In this document: in pieces, positions 1 through 6,716 of the stretch | Numbering within the stretch: the stretch's first letter is position 1 | Layout of the letters: each line of letters opens with the position of its first letter | Notes under the pieces: model-generated | What the model saw: the letters and a program-made list of their open reading frames with translations, nothing else | Database searches by the model: none | Told to the model about the DNA's origin: nothing | Made by a program: the position numbers and the translations under genes | Assembly (NCBI GenBank): GCA_014379815.1 | Contig: JACMLA010000368.1 | Coordinates: 1 to 10,835, forward strand | Source: Bryobacteraceae bacterium | Lineage (GTDB): Bacteria > Acidobacteriota > Terriglobia > Bryobacterales > Bryobacteraceae | Length of the DNA stretch: 10,835 nt | Direction: 5' to 3'

Positions 1-1848
1 ACCTGTCTGCTGATCCTGACGTTGCTTGTCATGGTGTGGCCCGGGCGGCGCTTTTATGCCCGCGCGTGGTCGGCACTACAGCACCGCACCACTAACATGA
101 ACACTCTGGTTGCGATCGGAACGCTGGCGGCGTTCGGGTACTCCGTTGCAGGCACGCTGGGGCTGGTTCCGGAAGTCTACTACGAAGCGGTCATCTTCAT
201 CATCGCGCTGGTTCTGCTGGGAAACACACTCGAAGCCAGAGCCCGAAAACAGACCTCCGCGGCGCTGCGGGGTGTGATCGCCCTGCAACCTGCGACCGCC
301 CGAGTCGCTGGCGAGGGTACGCCAGAAGAGGGTGCGGCAGAAGAGCGCGAGGTAAAGGTCGAAGATCTACGCCCGGGAGACCTGCTGATCGTCAGACCCG
401 GGGAGCGCATCGCAGTAGACGGACGGATCGAAGAAGGCTTTAGCAGTGTGGACGAGTCGATGCTCACAGGCGAATCCATGCCCGTAGAGAAAGCGCCGGG
501 TGAAGCCGTCTTTGGAGGGACAACCAACCAGACCGGCTCCTTCCGTTTTCGTGCGACTGCTATCGGGGCGGAGAGCGCACTTGCCCGGATCGTCAGAGTA
601 CTCCGGGAAGCACAGGCGTCGCGGCCCCCGATTCAAAAGCTGGCGGACCGAATCAGTGCAGTCTTCGTTCCAACCGTCATGGGCATCGCAATCGTGACCT
701 TCGCCGCGTGGCTGAGCCTTACCCAAAACTCAGGGCAGGCTCTGAGCGCAGCGGTTTCTGTGCTGATCATTGCCTGTCCGTGTGCGATGGGCCTTGCCGT
801 TCCAACAGCAGTGATGGTGGCTACCGGCAAAGCAGCACGAAAGGGCATTTTAATCCGCAGCGGGGAGGCCTTCGAGGTGGCCCGCCGTGTCAATGTGGTG
901 GTTCTCGATAAGACTGGAACCGTCACAGAAGGCAAGCCTGCGGTGACGGACTTTCATGTATTCGGCAGCTCTCACGAATCCGCTGTTCTCTCTGATCTCG
1001 CCGGACTGGAAGCCCATTCCGAACACCCTCTCGCGCGTGCTGTTACCGACTTTGCCCTTGCGAAGGGAATTACACCAGGAACTGCGGAAAGTTTTCGTGC
1101 TTTCCCAGGCAAAGGCGCTACCGCTATTGTGGGCGGCCACTCGGTTGCAGCCGGAACGCAACTGTTTCTGGCCGAGCTGGGCGTGCCCGACCTGACTTCC
1201 AGCAGCGTGGTGATCGCGGACATTGAAAAACAGGGAAGAACACCGTTGCTCGTCGCCCGTGACGGGGAATTGTCGGCAGTTCTCGGAGTGGCGGATCGAA
1301 TTCGGCCGGGTTCCCGGAAAGCAATCGCTGAATTACGCAGACTAGGCCTGAGGGTGATCCTGCTAAGCGGGGATCGGAGGGCTGTCGCGGAAGCTATCGC
1401 TGCCGAGGCCGGGATAGACGAGGTGATCGCGCAAGTGTTGCCCGAGGGCAAAGTCGATACGATCCGGCAGTTGCAAAAGGAAGGAAACGTAGTCGCAATG
1501 GCAGGCGATGGGATCAACGACGCTCCGGCTCTTGCTCAGGCGAATGTTGGGATGGCGATGGGAACGGGTGCTCACGTGGCTTCCGACGCCGCCGATATGA
1601 CGCTGATGAGGGCCGATCTGGGCGCCGTCGTCGATGCGCTCCGTCTTTCCAGACAGACAATGTCCATCATGCGCCAGAACTTGTTCTGGTCATTTCTCTA
1701 TAACGTGATCGGCATTCCTGTGGCGGCCGGGGTCCTCTATCCGGAATTCGGCATTCTGTTAAATCCAGTGATGGCAAGCGGGGCGATGGCTGTCAGTTCG
1801 GTCAGCGTGGTCCTGAACAGTTTGCGGCTTCGCGGGCAGGCTGACTGA
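1..1848 (+). CDS. copA: Cu+-exporting P1B-type ATPase, 5' truncated by window edge
   Basis: This gene encodes a heavy-metal transporting P-type ATPase that pumps monovalent copper out of the cytosol using ATP. The frame is open from base 1 (an internal ATG lies at 22), so the N-terminal metal-binding domain and first helices lie outside the window; 615 residues are visible. Motifs appear in the expected order: actuator TGES (466-477), the membrane metal site CPC (775-783), phosphorylation DKTGT (907-921), the nucleotide-binding HP pair of P1B pumps (1024-1029), GDGIND (1504-1521), then a YN in the penultimate helix and M-x-x-S-S in the last helix (about 1786-1803). CPC plus YN plus MxxSS is the known Cu+ (P1B-1) signature, as opposed to Zn/Cd pumps. 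The actuator domain has a short acidic insertion near 313-354. The gene ends in TGA 37 nt before a phosphatase gene with no evident link to copper. Family certain; Cu+ specificity very likely. Confidence 0.96.
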   Translation, partial: TCLLILTLLVMVWPGRRFYARAWSALQHRTTNMNTLVAIGTLAAFGYSVAGTLGLVPEVYYEAVIFIIALVLLGNTLEARARKQTSAALRGVIALQPATARVAGEGTPEEGAAEEREVKVEDLRPGDLLIVRPGERIAVDGRIEEGFSSVDESMLTGESMPVEKAPGEAVFGGTTNQTGSFRFRATAIGAESALARIVRVLREAQASRPPIQKLADRISAVFVPTVMGIAIVTFAAWLSLTQNSGQALSAAVSVLIIACPCAMGLAVPTAVMVATGKAARKGILIRSGEAFEVARRVNVVVLDKTGTVTEGKPAVTDFHVFGSSHESAVLSDLAGLEAHSEHPLARAVTDFALAKGITPGTAESFRAFPGKGATAIVGGHSVAAGTQLFLAELGVPDLTSSSVVIADIEKQGRTPLLVARDGELSAVLGVADRIRPGSRKAIAELRRLGLRVILLSGDRRAVAEAIAAEAGIDEVIAQVLPEGKVDTIRQLQKEGNVVAMAGDGINDAPALAQANVGMAMGTGAHVASDAADMTLMRADLGAVVDALRLSRQTMSIMRQNLFWSFLYNVIGIPVAAGVLYPEFGILLNPVMASGAMAVSSVSVVLNSLRLRGQAD

Positions 1849-1885
1849 GACACCGGGCGCGCCGAATGGCATGCTATGAAGAGCG

Positions 1886-2476
1886 ATGAGTTCCCATCAG
1901 CGGCAGCAGGAGATCTGGCTCGTGCGGCATGGAGCGACAGAGTGGAGCGAAACGGGCAGGCATACCGGTCGGACCGATATTCCGCTAACGGAAACGGGGC
2001 GAGGGCTGGCGGTGCAACTCCGGGAAGCCCTGGCAAAACGTGACTTTACTCTGATACTCAGCAGTCCTCTGCAGCGTGCAACCGATACCGCCCGGCTTGC
2101 CGGTTTTGAGGAGACTGTCGGCGTCGATCCCAACTTAATGGAGTGGGATTACGGCATCTGGGAAGGCAGAACCACCGTCGACATCCGCTCCAGCATTCCG
2201 GACTGGTCTGTCTGGACAACGCCGGTTCCGGAAGGCGAAACTCTGGAGGATGTTGGCCGTCGCGCAGATGCAGTCATTGCGCGCTGCCTGAGCACCAGCG
2301 GGGACGTGCTCCTGTTTGCTCATGGCCACCTGCTGCGGATCCTGGCCGCGCGATGGCTGGGTTTAGCTCCCGAGGGAGGGCGATTGTTTGCCCTGCAAAC
2401 GGCAGGAGTCAGCGTGCTTGGGTTTGAGCGGGAGAATCACGTGGTGCACGTATGGAACCGGAGTGTGACGTTCTAG
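1886..2476 (+). CDS. Histidine phosphatase family protein (phosphoglycerate-mutase-like)
   Basis: This is a 196-residue cytosolic enzyme of the histidine phosphatase superfamily (branch 1: GpmB, CobC and SHB17-type proteins), which transfers phosphate to a catalytic histidine and hydrolyses it. The RHG motif is at residues 14-16 with nucleophile H15. A conserved S-S-P-L-x-R segment follows. The acid E86 sits in an EWDYGIWEG stretch, and the second catalytic histidine is H146 in AHGH. The EW(D/N)YG-x-(Y/W)EG form and the later W-x-x-W and PEGET segments resemble sugar-bisphosphate or general small-molecule phosphatases more than cofactor-dependent glycolytic mutases. The substrate cannot be named from sequence. 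ATG 1886 is chosen because the upstream in-frame ATG at 1871 runs into TGA after two codons. A purine stretch GAAGAG lies only 2 nt before the start, a poor ribosome site. The gene converges on the DUF350 gene with 32 nt between stops. Confidence 0.93.
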   Translation: MSSHQRQQEIWLVRHGATEWSETGRHTGRTDIPLTETGRGLAVQLREALAKRDFTLILSSPLQRATDTARLAGFEETVGVDPNLMEWDYGIWEGRTTVDIRSSIPDWSVWTTPVPEGETLEDVGRRADAVIARCLSTSGDVLLFAHGHLLRILAARWLGLAPEGGRLFALQTAGVSVLGFERENHVVHVWNRSVTF

Positions 2477-2477
2477 C

Positions 2478-2491
2478 GGGGCGAGAGCCTC
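2478..2491. terminator. Small GNRA hairpin between convergent genes, possible weak terminator
   Basis: The 32-nt gap between the two convergent stop codons contains a short inverted repeat: GGGGC, loop GAGA (2483-2486), GCCTC, giving five pairs including one G-T wobble. GAGA is a stable GNRA-type tetraloop on the + strand. No T-run follows on either strand, so it does not look like a standard intrinsic terminator. Its position is the only other support. Confidence 0.25.
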
Positions 2492-2508
2492 CCGGTATCC
2501 TGCTCGTC

Positions 2509-2721
2509 CTAGTGCACAGCGGCGGAGATTATGAGCGCGACGGCAATGCTCAGGCCCGCAAGCAGAATGGCGAGCGCAATGTTTCGGTTTTCGCAGATCT
2601 CCTTCCAGAGGTCGTACGGGGTCAGCCGGTCGATAAACACGAAAGCGACTCCCAGCAGCAGAAGTCCCGTTGACGCGAAAAGAATTGCGTTGAGGAGCGA
2701 TCCGAGGTGAATGTCATCCAT
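2509..2721 (-). CDS. DUF350 (UPF0719-type) small inner-membrane protein
   Basis: This is a 70-residue protein almost entirely made of two hydrophobic helices, at about residues 8-30 and 47-68. They are joined by a short polar segment with F-x-D-x-L-T-P-Y followed by W-K-E-I-x-E-x-x-N-x-A. The T-P-Y linker, acidic residues and N-(I/L)-A start of the second helix are the pattern I know from single-domain DUF350 proteins. Their function is not established. It should sit in the inner membrane. The ATG at 2721 follows an AT-rich element reading TATAAA (- strand) by 14 nt, which would give a very short leader, and there is no clear ribosome site. It is divergent from the diadenylate-cyclase-like gene with only 51 nt between starts, and convergent with the phosphatase gene. 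Confident that it is a real gene; DUF350 assignment is good but made by eye. Confidence 0.85.
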   Translation of the reverse strand: MDDIHLGSLLNAILFASTGLLLLGVAFVFIDRLTPYDLWKEICENRNIALAILLAGLSIAVALIISAAVH

Positions 2722-2735
2722 GACAAGATCGCCTG

Positions 2736-2743
2736 TTTATAGC
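2736..2743. promoter_or_regulatory. Candidate divergent promoter element (TATAAA on -, TATAGC on +)
   Basis: The 51-nt gap between the two divergent starts has one AT-rich core. Read on the minus strand it is TATAAA (2741-2736), 14 nt before the DUF350 start. Read on the plus strand it overlaps TATAGC (2738-2743), about 29 nt before the TTG start of the cyclase-like gene. I find no convincing -35 hexamer at normal spacing on either strand; the minus-strand candidate is TTCTCC at 2764-2759. This is a plausible but weak call. Confidence 0.3.
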
Positions 2744-2755
2744 ACTTTCGATGGT

Positions 2756-2762
2756 GAAGGAG
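2756..2762 (+). promoter_or_regulatory. Ribosome binding site GAAGGAG supporting a TTG start
   Basis: GAAGGAG lies 10 nt upstream of the TTG at 2773 and is the best Shine-Dalgarno match seen before any gene here. The cyclase-like frame is closed by TGA at 2755-2757, so TTG 2773 is the first available start after that stop. This site is the main reason for choosing it over the next in-frame candidate, a GTG about 14 codons downstream. Confidence 0.6.
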
Positions 2763-2772
2763 AAGAACGCCC

Positions 2773-3924
2773 TTGATCTATGGTTATCCTGCGGCGCGAT
2801 CGACCGCAGAGGCAGTGCGGCCTCACTTTGAGCGGCACCACTTTGAGCGGCACCACCGCGAACTCGCCGACAGCGACGAGTACAACGGCGGGATAGGAAC
2901 TCTTCCGGAAACAGAAGATATTGAGTCGATTCTGGACACCGCATTCTGGGCAAGTCTGCTGCGCGAAGAACGCATCAATCCGAAAATCTCGCTCGTGTAC
3001 ATGGAAGCCAGCGCGAAAGGCACGCTTCAGTTTGAGCGTCCCATTCCGCTTACTCCCCAGTCTCTGAGCAAGCTCGCACCGGCTGTGGAACGGCCAGGCC
3101 TGCATCTGGGATTGTGTCGCGATGGCTCTGGTTATGCCATCTGGGGCGTGACCCGAGTCTTACCGCCTTACACTCTGGTGATTGAAGTCGTCATGCCCGG
3201 TCTGCTGGTGGTCAAGCACAGTCGCGCGGAATCAGGCCGGAAGTTCGCCAACCTTGCGGTACTCGAGAGCAACCGTGTGAAGGTGCTCGATCCTTCCGTC
3301 GCTGTTGTTCCTAACTGCCCCGCAGCTCTGACTTCCCTGATGCGATTTGACGGCGCCGACTCCGGAGACAGCCTGAATGTGCTGGTGGAACTTTCCGCGT
3401 CAATGCGCAGTCACGGCCGTGGGGGGTCTTTACTAGTCATTCCTTCCAGACAGAGTGCATGGCGGGATTCGATTGTGAGCCCGGTCTCTTATCCCGTTTC
3501 GCCACCGTTCTCCAAAATCTCCTATCTGCTGCAGCGGGATGAGCAGGAACGTGACGGTGGTCCGTGGAAAAGCTCGATGGAACGTACGATCGCTACCATT
3601 GCCGGACTGACGGCGGTAGACGGTGCGACGCTGATTACAGAGACCTACGACGTTCTGGCCTTTGGCGCCAAGATAGGACGCCGCGACGGATGGGCTGCGG
3701 TGACTCAGATTCTGGCGACCGAACCTGTAGTCGGCAACGTACCGGAGGTGGTCCATCCTTCCCAACTCGGCGGAACAAGGCACCTTTCGGCAGCGCAGTT
3801 TGTCCATGATCAGCGGGATTCGCTTGCGCTGGTTGCCTCACAGGACGGGAGGTTCACTGTGTTCTCCTGGTCCGAGTGTGAGGGTATGGTAGAGGCTCAC
3901 AGCCTTGAAACCATGCTGCTGTGA
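2773..3924 (+). CDS. DACNV-sensor / diadenylate-cyclase-like (DAC) domain protein, RHL variant
   Basis: This 383-residue cytosolic protein is predicted to bind or make a cyclic dinucleotide such as c-di-AMP. Its C-terminal part (about residues 195-375) follows the DAC fold order of CdaA/DisA: a hydrophobic strand G-G-S-L-L-V-I-P, the DGA motif at 283-285, an F-G-A-K-I strand, then G-T-R-H-L at 334-338 followed by S-A-A-Q-F and the closing strand T-V-F-S-W. Classical enzymes read GTRHR, so the last arginine is replaced by leucine. The N-terminal half (about 5-175, with a F-W-A-S-L-x-R-E-E helix, A-P-A-V-E-R-P and P-G-L-L-V-V-K segments) matches my memory of the 'probable sensor domain DACNV' family. 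There is no signal peptide or membrane helix. The start is TTG, supported by GAAGGAG; residues 18-27 come from a 15-nt tandem duplication. It heads a co-directional gene run and is divergent from DUF350. DAC-like fold likely; catalytic activity and product unproven. Confidence 0.82.
   Translation: MIYGYPAARSTAEAVRPHFERHHFERHHRELADSDEYNGGIGTLPETEDIESILDTAFWASLLREERINPKISLVYMEASAKGTLQFERPIPLTPQSLSKLAPAVERPGLHLGLCRDGSGYAIWGVTRVLPPYTLVIEVVMPGLLVVKHSRAESGRKFANLAVLESNRVKVLDPSVAVVPNCPAALTSLMRFDGADSGDSLNVLVELSASMRSHGRGGSLLVIPSRQSAWRDSIVSPVSYPVSPPFSKISYLLQRDEQERDGGPWKSSMERTIATIAGLTAVDGATLITETYDVLAFGAKIGRRDGWAAVTQILATEPVVGNVPEVVHPSQLGGTRHLSAAQFVHDQRDSLALVASQDGRFTVFSWSECEGMVEAHSLETMLL
2824..2853 (+). 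repeat. Perfect 15-bp tandem duplication inside the cyclase-like gene
   Basis: CACTTTGAGCGGCAC occurs twice head to tail (2824-2838 and 2839-2853) and is followed by another CAC. In frame it encodes HFERH twice (residues 18-27). The perfect DNA identity suggests a recent in-frame slippage event. The length is a multiple of three, so the frame is kept. Confidence 0.95.
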
Positions 3925-3925
3925 C

Positions 3926-3935
3926 GATTGCAATC
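3926..3935. promoter_or_regulatory. 10-bp perfect palindrome GATTGCAATC upstream of the M16 pair
   Basis: A self-complementary decamer lies in the 30 nt between the cyclase-like stop (3922-3924) and the ATG at 3955. A site of this form could bind a dimeric regulator, but it may be chance. No clear -10/-35 pair is visible around it. Confidence 0.2.
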
Positions 3936-3954
3936 TGTCTGTTACCTTAAGCGC

Positions 3955-5307
3955 ATGAGGTTTCCCGCGGCACCGTCGTTGTGCTTCTTGCTTGCGGCGG
4001 GGATGCACGCGGCAGAGCCCACCAGCTTTTCTCTCGACAACGGGATGAAGGTCATCGTAGAAGAAGATCACGACATACCGAATGTCGCGATGTACCTGTT
4101 CTACCGGATCGGGTCGCGGAACGAGCGTCCTGGCATCACCGGTATCTCGCACTTCTTCGAACACATGATGTTCAACGGAGCGGCAAAGTTCGGACCAAAA
4201 CAGTTCGACATTCAGATGGAGAGAGCGGGCGGCCGGAATAACGCGTACACTTCGACGGACTTGACGGTGTATCAGGACTGGTTTCCCCGCACTGCGCTAA
4301 AGCTGATGTTCGATATGGAAGCGGACCGCATCAGAAATCTGTCGTTGGATCCGAAGATCGTGGAAAGTGAGCGCGGCGTGGTGGCTTCCGAGCGCCAGAC
4401 ATCTGTAGACAACAGTAACTACGGCTTGCTGTCCGAGCAGTTGAGCGCGGCGGCGTATACTGCGCATCCCTATGGCTGGCCAGTAGTCGGGTGGGCTTCG
4501 GATATACGTGCCTGGACCATCGATGATCTTAAGGAGCACTTCCGCGTAGGCTATGCCCCGAATAACTGCACGCTGGTAATTGTTGGGGACGTGACCGTCA
4601 GCGAGGTGAAGGCTCTGGCGACTGAATTCCTGCAGCCGATCCCGCGACAGGAACCGCCGCAGCAGGTTCGCACGGTGGAGCCGGAGCAGCGAGGGGAACG
4701 TCGCGTCAGCATCGTCAAAGCGGCGCAACTGCCACTGGTTTTGATCGGATACCACGTGGGCAACAGCACGCATCCGGACATGGTGCCTCTGGAAGTTCTC
4801 GGCGCGGTGCTGTCCGATGGTCAGAGCTCGCGCTTGTACCGGCGTCTGGTAGATAAAGATCAACTCGCATTAAGTGCATCCCAGTTCCTCCGGCAACGTA
4901 TGGATCCGGGCCAGATAGTCTTTTCCCTGAGTCCCCGCGCCGGTGTGGATCCGGCTGACGCTGAGAAGGCCCTCTACGAGGAGATTGAAAAACTTCGTGC
5001 CACTGAGGTGCCTGCCGACGAGTTGCGCAAAGCCAAAAATCTGTTGTTGACGGAGCTGTACCGGGAACGAAAGACCATCTCCGGAAGAGCGAATCTGCTC
5101 GGCTCCTATGACATCTTCAAAGGCGATTTCCGCAAGTTGTATACCGCTGGCGAGAGCATCGAGGCGGTCACTGCCTCCGATCTGATGCGGGTAGCGAAAC
5201 AGTACCTCGTTGCTCGCAATCGCACCGTGGCGACACTGGTCCCCGAGAAGCGCGAGACGACTTCCGCCATTGCGCCTGGAGCGGGCAAGGTGGAGGCAGT
5301 CCGGTGA
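3955..5307 (+). CDS. M16 family zinc metallopeptidase, catalytic subunit, exported
   Basis: This is a 450-residue insulinase/processing-peptidase (M16B-like) protein. The inverted zinc motif HxxEH is complete (H66-F-F-E69-H70, bases 4150-4164). The expected downstream acidic residues E139 and E146 sit in V-E-S-E-R-G-V-V-A-S-E, 69 and 76 residues after H70, the family spacing for the third zinc ligand. A signal peptide is evident: M-R, then a hydrophobic core of about 15 residues ending near A-A-G-M-H-A, so it should act in the periplasm or be exported. ATG 3955 is chosen because it starts the signal peptide cleanly; an in-frame TTG at 3928 would add nine residues before it. No strong ribosome site is visible for either. 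The second half has the typical M16 repeat fold but lacks the R/Y pair, which the next gene carries. The two coding regions overlap by GTGA, so the products are probably made together as a heteromeric protease. Confidence 0.94.
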   Translation: MRFPAAPSLCFLLAAGMHAAEPTSFSLDNGMKVIVEEDHDIPNVAMYLFYRIGSRNERPGITGISHFFEHMMFNGAAKFGPKQFDIQMERAGGRNNAYTSTDLTVYQDWFPRTALKLMFDMEADRIRNLSLDPKIVESERGVVASERQTSVDNSNYGLLSEQLSAAAYTAHPYGWPVVGWASDIRAWTIDDLKEHFRVGYAPNNCTLVIVGDVTVSEVKALATEFLQPIPRQEPPQQVRTVEPEQRGERRVSIVKAAQLPLVLIGYHVGNSTHPDMVPLEVLGAVLSDGQSSRLYRRLVDKDQLALSASQFLRQRMDPGQIVFSLSPRAGVDPADAEKALYEEIEKLRATEVPADELRKAKNLLLTELYRERKTISGRANLLGSYDIFKGDFRKLYTAGESIEAVTASDLMRVAKQYLVARNRTVATLVPEKRETTSAIAPGAGKVEAVR

Positions 5308-6707
5308 GCCAGCGGCGTTTTGCAATAAGCTCCGCGCTGGTCGTTCTGTCTTGCGGTCTGGTCTCAGCCGCCGACGACGTGCGACTCCCAGCCTACTCCC
5401 GGCAGGTATTGCCCAACGGCATCGTGCTGGATGTCATTCCGAAGCGTGAAGTGCCACTGATCGCTGTTCGCATTGTGGTGCGTGGAGGGCTCGAGTCCGA
5501 TCCTGCCAATCTGGCTGGGCTCTCTGCCGTGACGGCTGAGGCTTTGCGCCGGGGTACCGCAACCAGATCCGCCGAGCAGTTCTCGCAGGAGCTGGACTTC
5601 CTTGGGGCATCCTTCGACGCTGGATCGGACCTGGGTTCTACTTCGATTACGGCGGAATTCTTAGCTCAGGATTTCGCGAAAGGGCTCGATCTTCTGTTGG
5701 ATGTCGTGCTCCGGCCGTCTTTCCCGGAGGCCGAGGTAAAGAAGCTGCTGGCGCAGAGGATCGATGCCTCCAGGTTATTTAAAGACAACCCACGCTTTGT
5801 TACGAACGAGTTCTTCCGGAGTTTCTACTTTGGTCCGGGCCATCCTTATGGCAGAACGGCGGACGAAGTCTCGCTGAGCCGGATCAGCAGAAACGACATG
5901 GTTGCCTACCACAAGGCGCAGTATGTCGGTCGCAACATGATCGTGATCGTGTCCGGCGACATCGAGGCAGCGGCTGGTAGCGCCACCATGATTTCCGCGC
6001 TGAAGGGAGTTCCTTCGGGAACGGCTTACGCCTGGAAACAGGTGCCTCCGGTGAAGCGCTCCGGTCCGAGAGTAGCCATTGTCGACAAGCCGGATGCAAC
6101 TGAGACCCAGTTCCGAATCGGTCTTCCGGGCGTTGATCGCTCCAGCCCCGACCGCGTACCGCTATGGCTGGTCAACACTCTGTTCGGAGGGCGCTTTACA
6201 TCCGTTTTGAATGACGCGTTGCGTGTGAACAGCGGACTCACGTACGGGGCGAACTCGAACTTCGACCAGAATCATCTTCCTGGCCGTATCACGATCTCCA
6301 GTTTCACCGCCACGGCAAATACGGTGAAGGCGATCAACATGGCTCTGGAGGTACTGAAGACAATCTCAGAGAAAGGGATCGATGCGGAGCAATTGGCTTC
6401 TGCCAAGGCCTACATCAAGGGAACCTATCCCGCCGACCGGCTGGAAACCGCAGACCAGCTCGCGGGGATCGTGAGTGAGATTGAATTGTTCGATTTGAAC
6501 CGGGGCGAGGTGGACGATCTGTTCTCGCGCATCGATGCAGTGACGGTAGAGAAAGCGAATGAGACGATCCGGCGCTATCTCCGACCTGGTGACTTGACGT
6601 TTCTCTTACTCGGTAACGCATCTCAGTTTCCACCCGGTATCGGGAAATACGCCGCAGATCAGGTTCGTGTTCCGATCAGTGCTCCGGGTCTTCAGGTGGT
6701 CCAGTAG
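5304..6707 (+). CDS. M16 family non-catalytic partner subunit, exported
   Basis: This 467-residue M16-fold protein has lost the zinc site: the place of HxxEH reads A75-V-T-A-E79. Its C-terminal half keeps the arginine/tyrosine pair (R307 and Y314 in L-R-V-N-S-G-L-T-Y-G) that non-catalytic M16B subunits use for substrate binding. This is the expected complement to the upstream zinc subunit. The N-terminus (M-S-Q-R-R-F, then a hydrophobic core, V-S-A before A-D-D) is a Sec-type signal peptide. The V-L-S-C within it loosely fits a lipobox, so lipoprotein processing is possible but less likely. The start is GTG at 5304, which shares four bases (GTGA) with the TGA of the upstream gene, implying translational coupling. 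The ketosynthase gene begins 9 nt after its TAG. Confidence 0.93.
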   Translation: MSQRRFAISSALVVLSCGLVSAADDVRLPAYSRQVLPNGIVLDVIPKREVPLIAVRIVVRGGLESDPANLAGLSAVTAEALRRGTATRSAEQFSQELDFLGASFDAGSDLGSTSITAEFLAQDFAKGLDLLLDVVLRPSFPEAEVKKLLAQRIDASRLFKDNPRFVTNEFFRSFYFGPGHPYGRTADEVSLSRISRNDMVAYHKAQYVGRNMIVIVSGDIEAAAGSATMISALKGVPSGTAYAWKQVPPVKRSGPRVAIVDKPDATETQFRIGLPGVDRSSPDRVPLWLVNTLFGGRFTSVLNDALRVNSGLTYGANSNFDQNHLPGRITISSFTATANTVKAINMALEVLKTISEKGIDAEQLASAKAYIKGTYPADRLETADQLAGIVSEIELFDLNRGEVDDLFSRIDAVTVEKANETIRRYLRPGDLTFLLLGNASQFPPGIGKYAADQVRVPISAPGLQVVQ

Positions 6708-6716
6708 CCCGCTTCT

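Noticed and set aside
972..1517. A 181-codon minus-strand open frame within the copper ATPase gene
   Set aside because: The product is Ser/Arg/Pro-rich low-complexity sequence of the kind produced by antisense frames, and it lies entirely inside a conserved ATPase domain.
3928..3954. TTG at 3928 as the start of the catalytic M16 gene
   Set aside because: It would place nine extra residues, including a cysteine, before an already complete signal peptide starting at ATG 3955, and there is no ribosome site to favour it. It cannot be fully excluded.
4297..4863. A 188-codon minus-strand open frame within the catalytic M16 gene
   Set aside because: It is in codon register with the sense gene and has no motif or ribosome site. 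The plus-strand protein carries the full zinc signature.
5304..5378. Twin-arginine (Tat) signal in the non-catalytic M16 subunit (R-R-F near the N-terminus)
   Set aside because: The surrounding residues do not match the S-R-R-x-F-L-K consensus, and both M16 subunits are more simply explained as Sec substrates.
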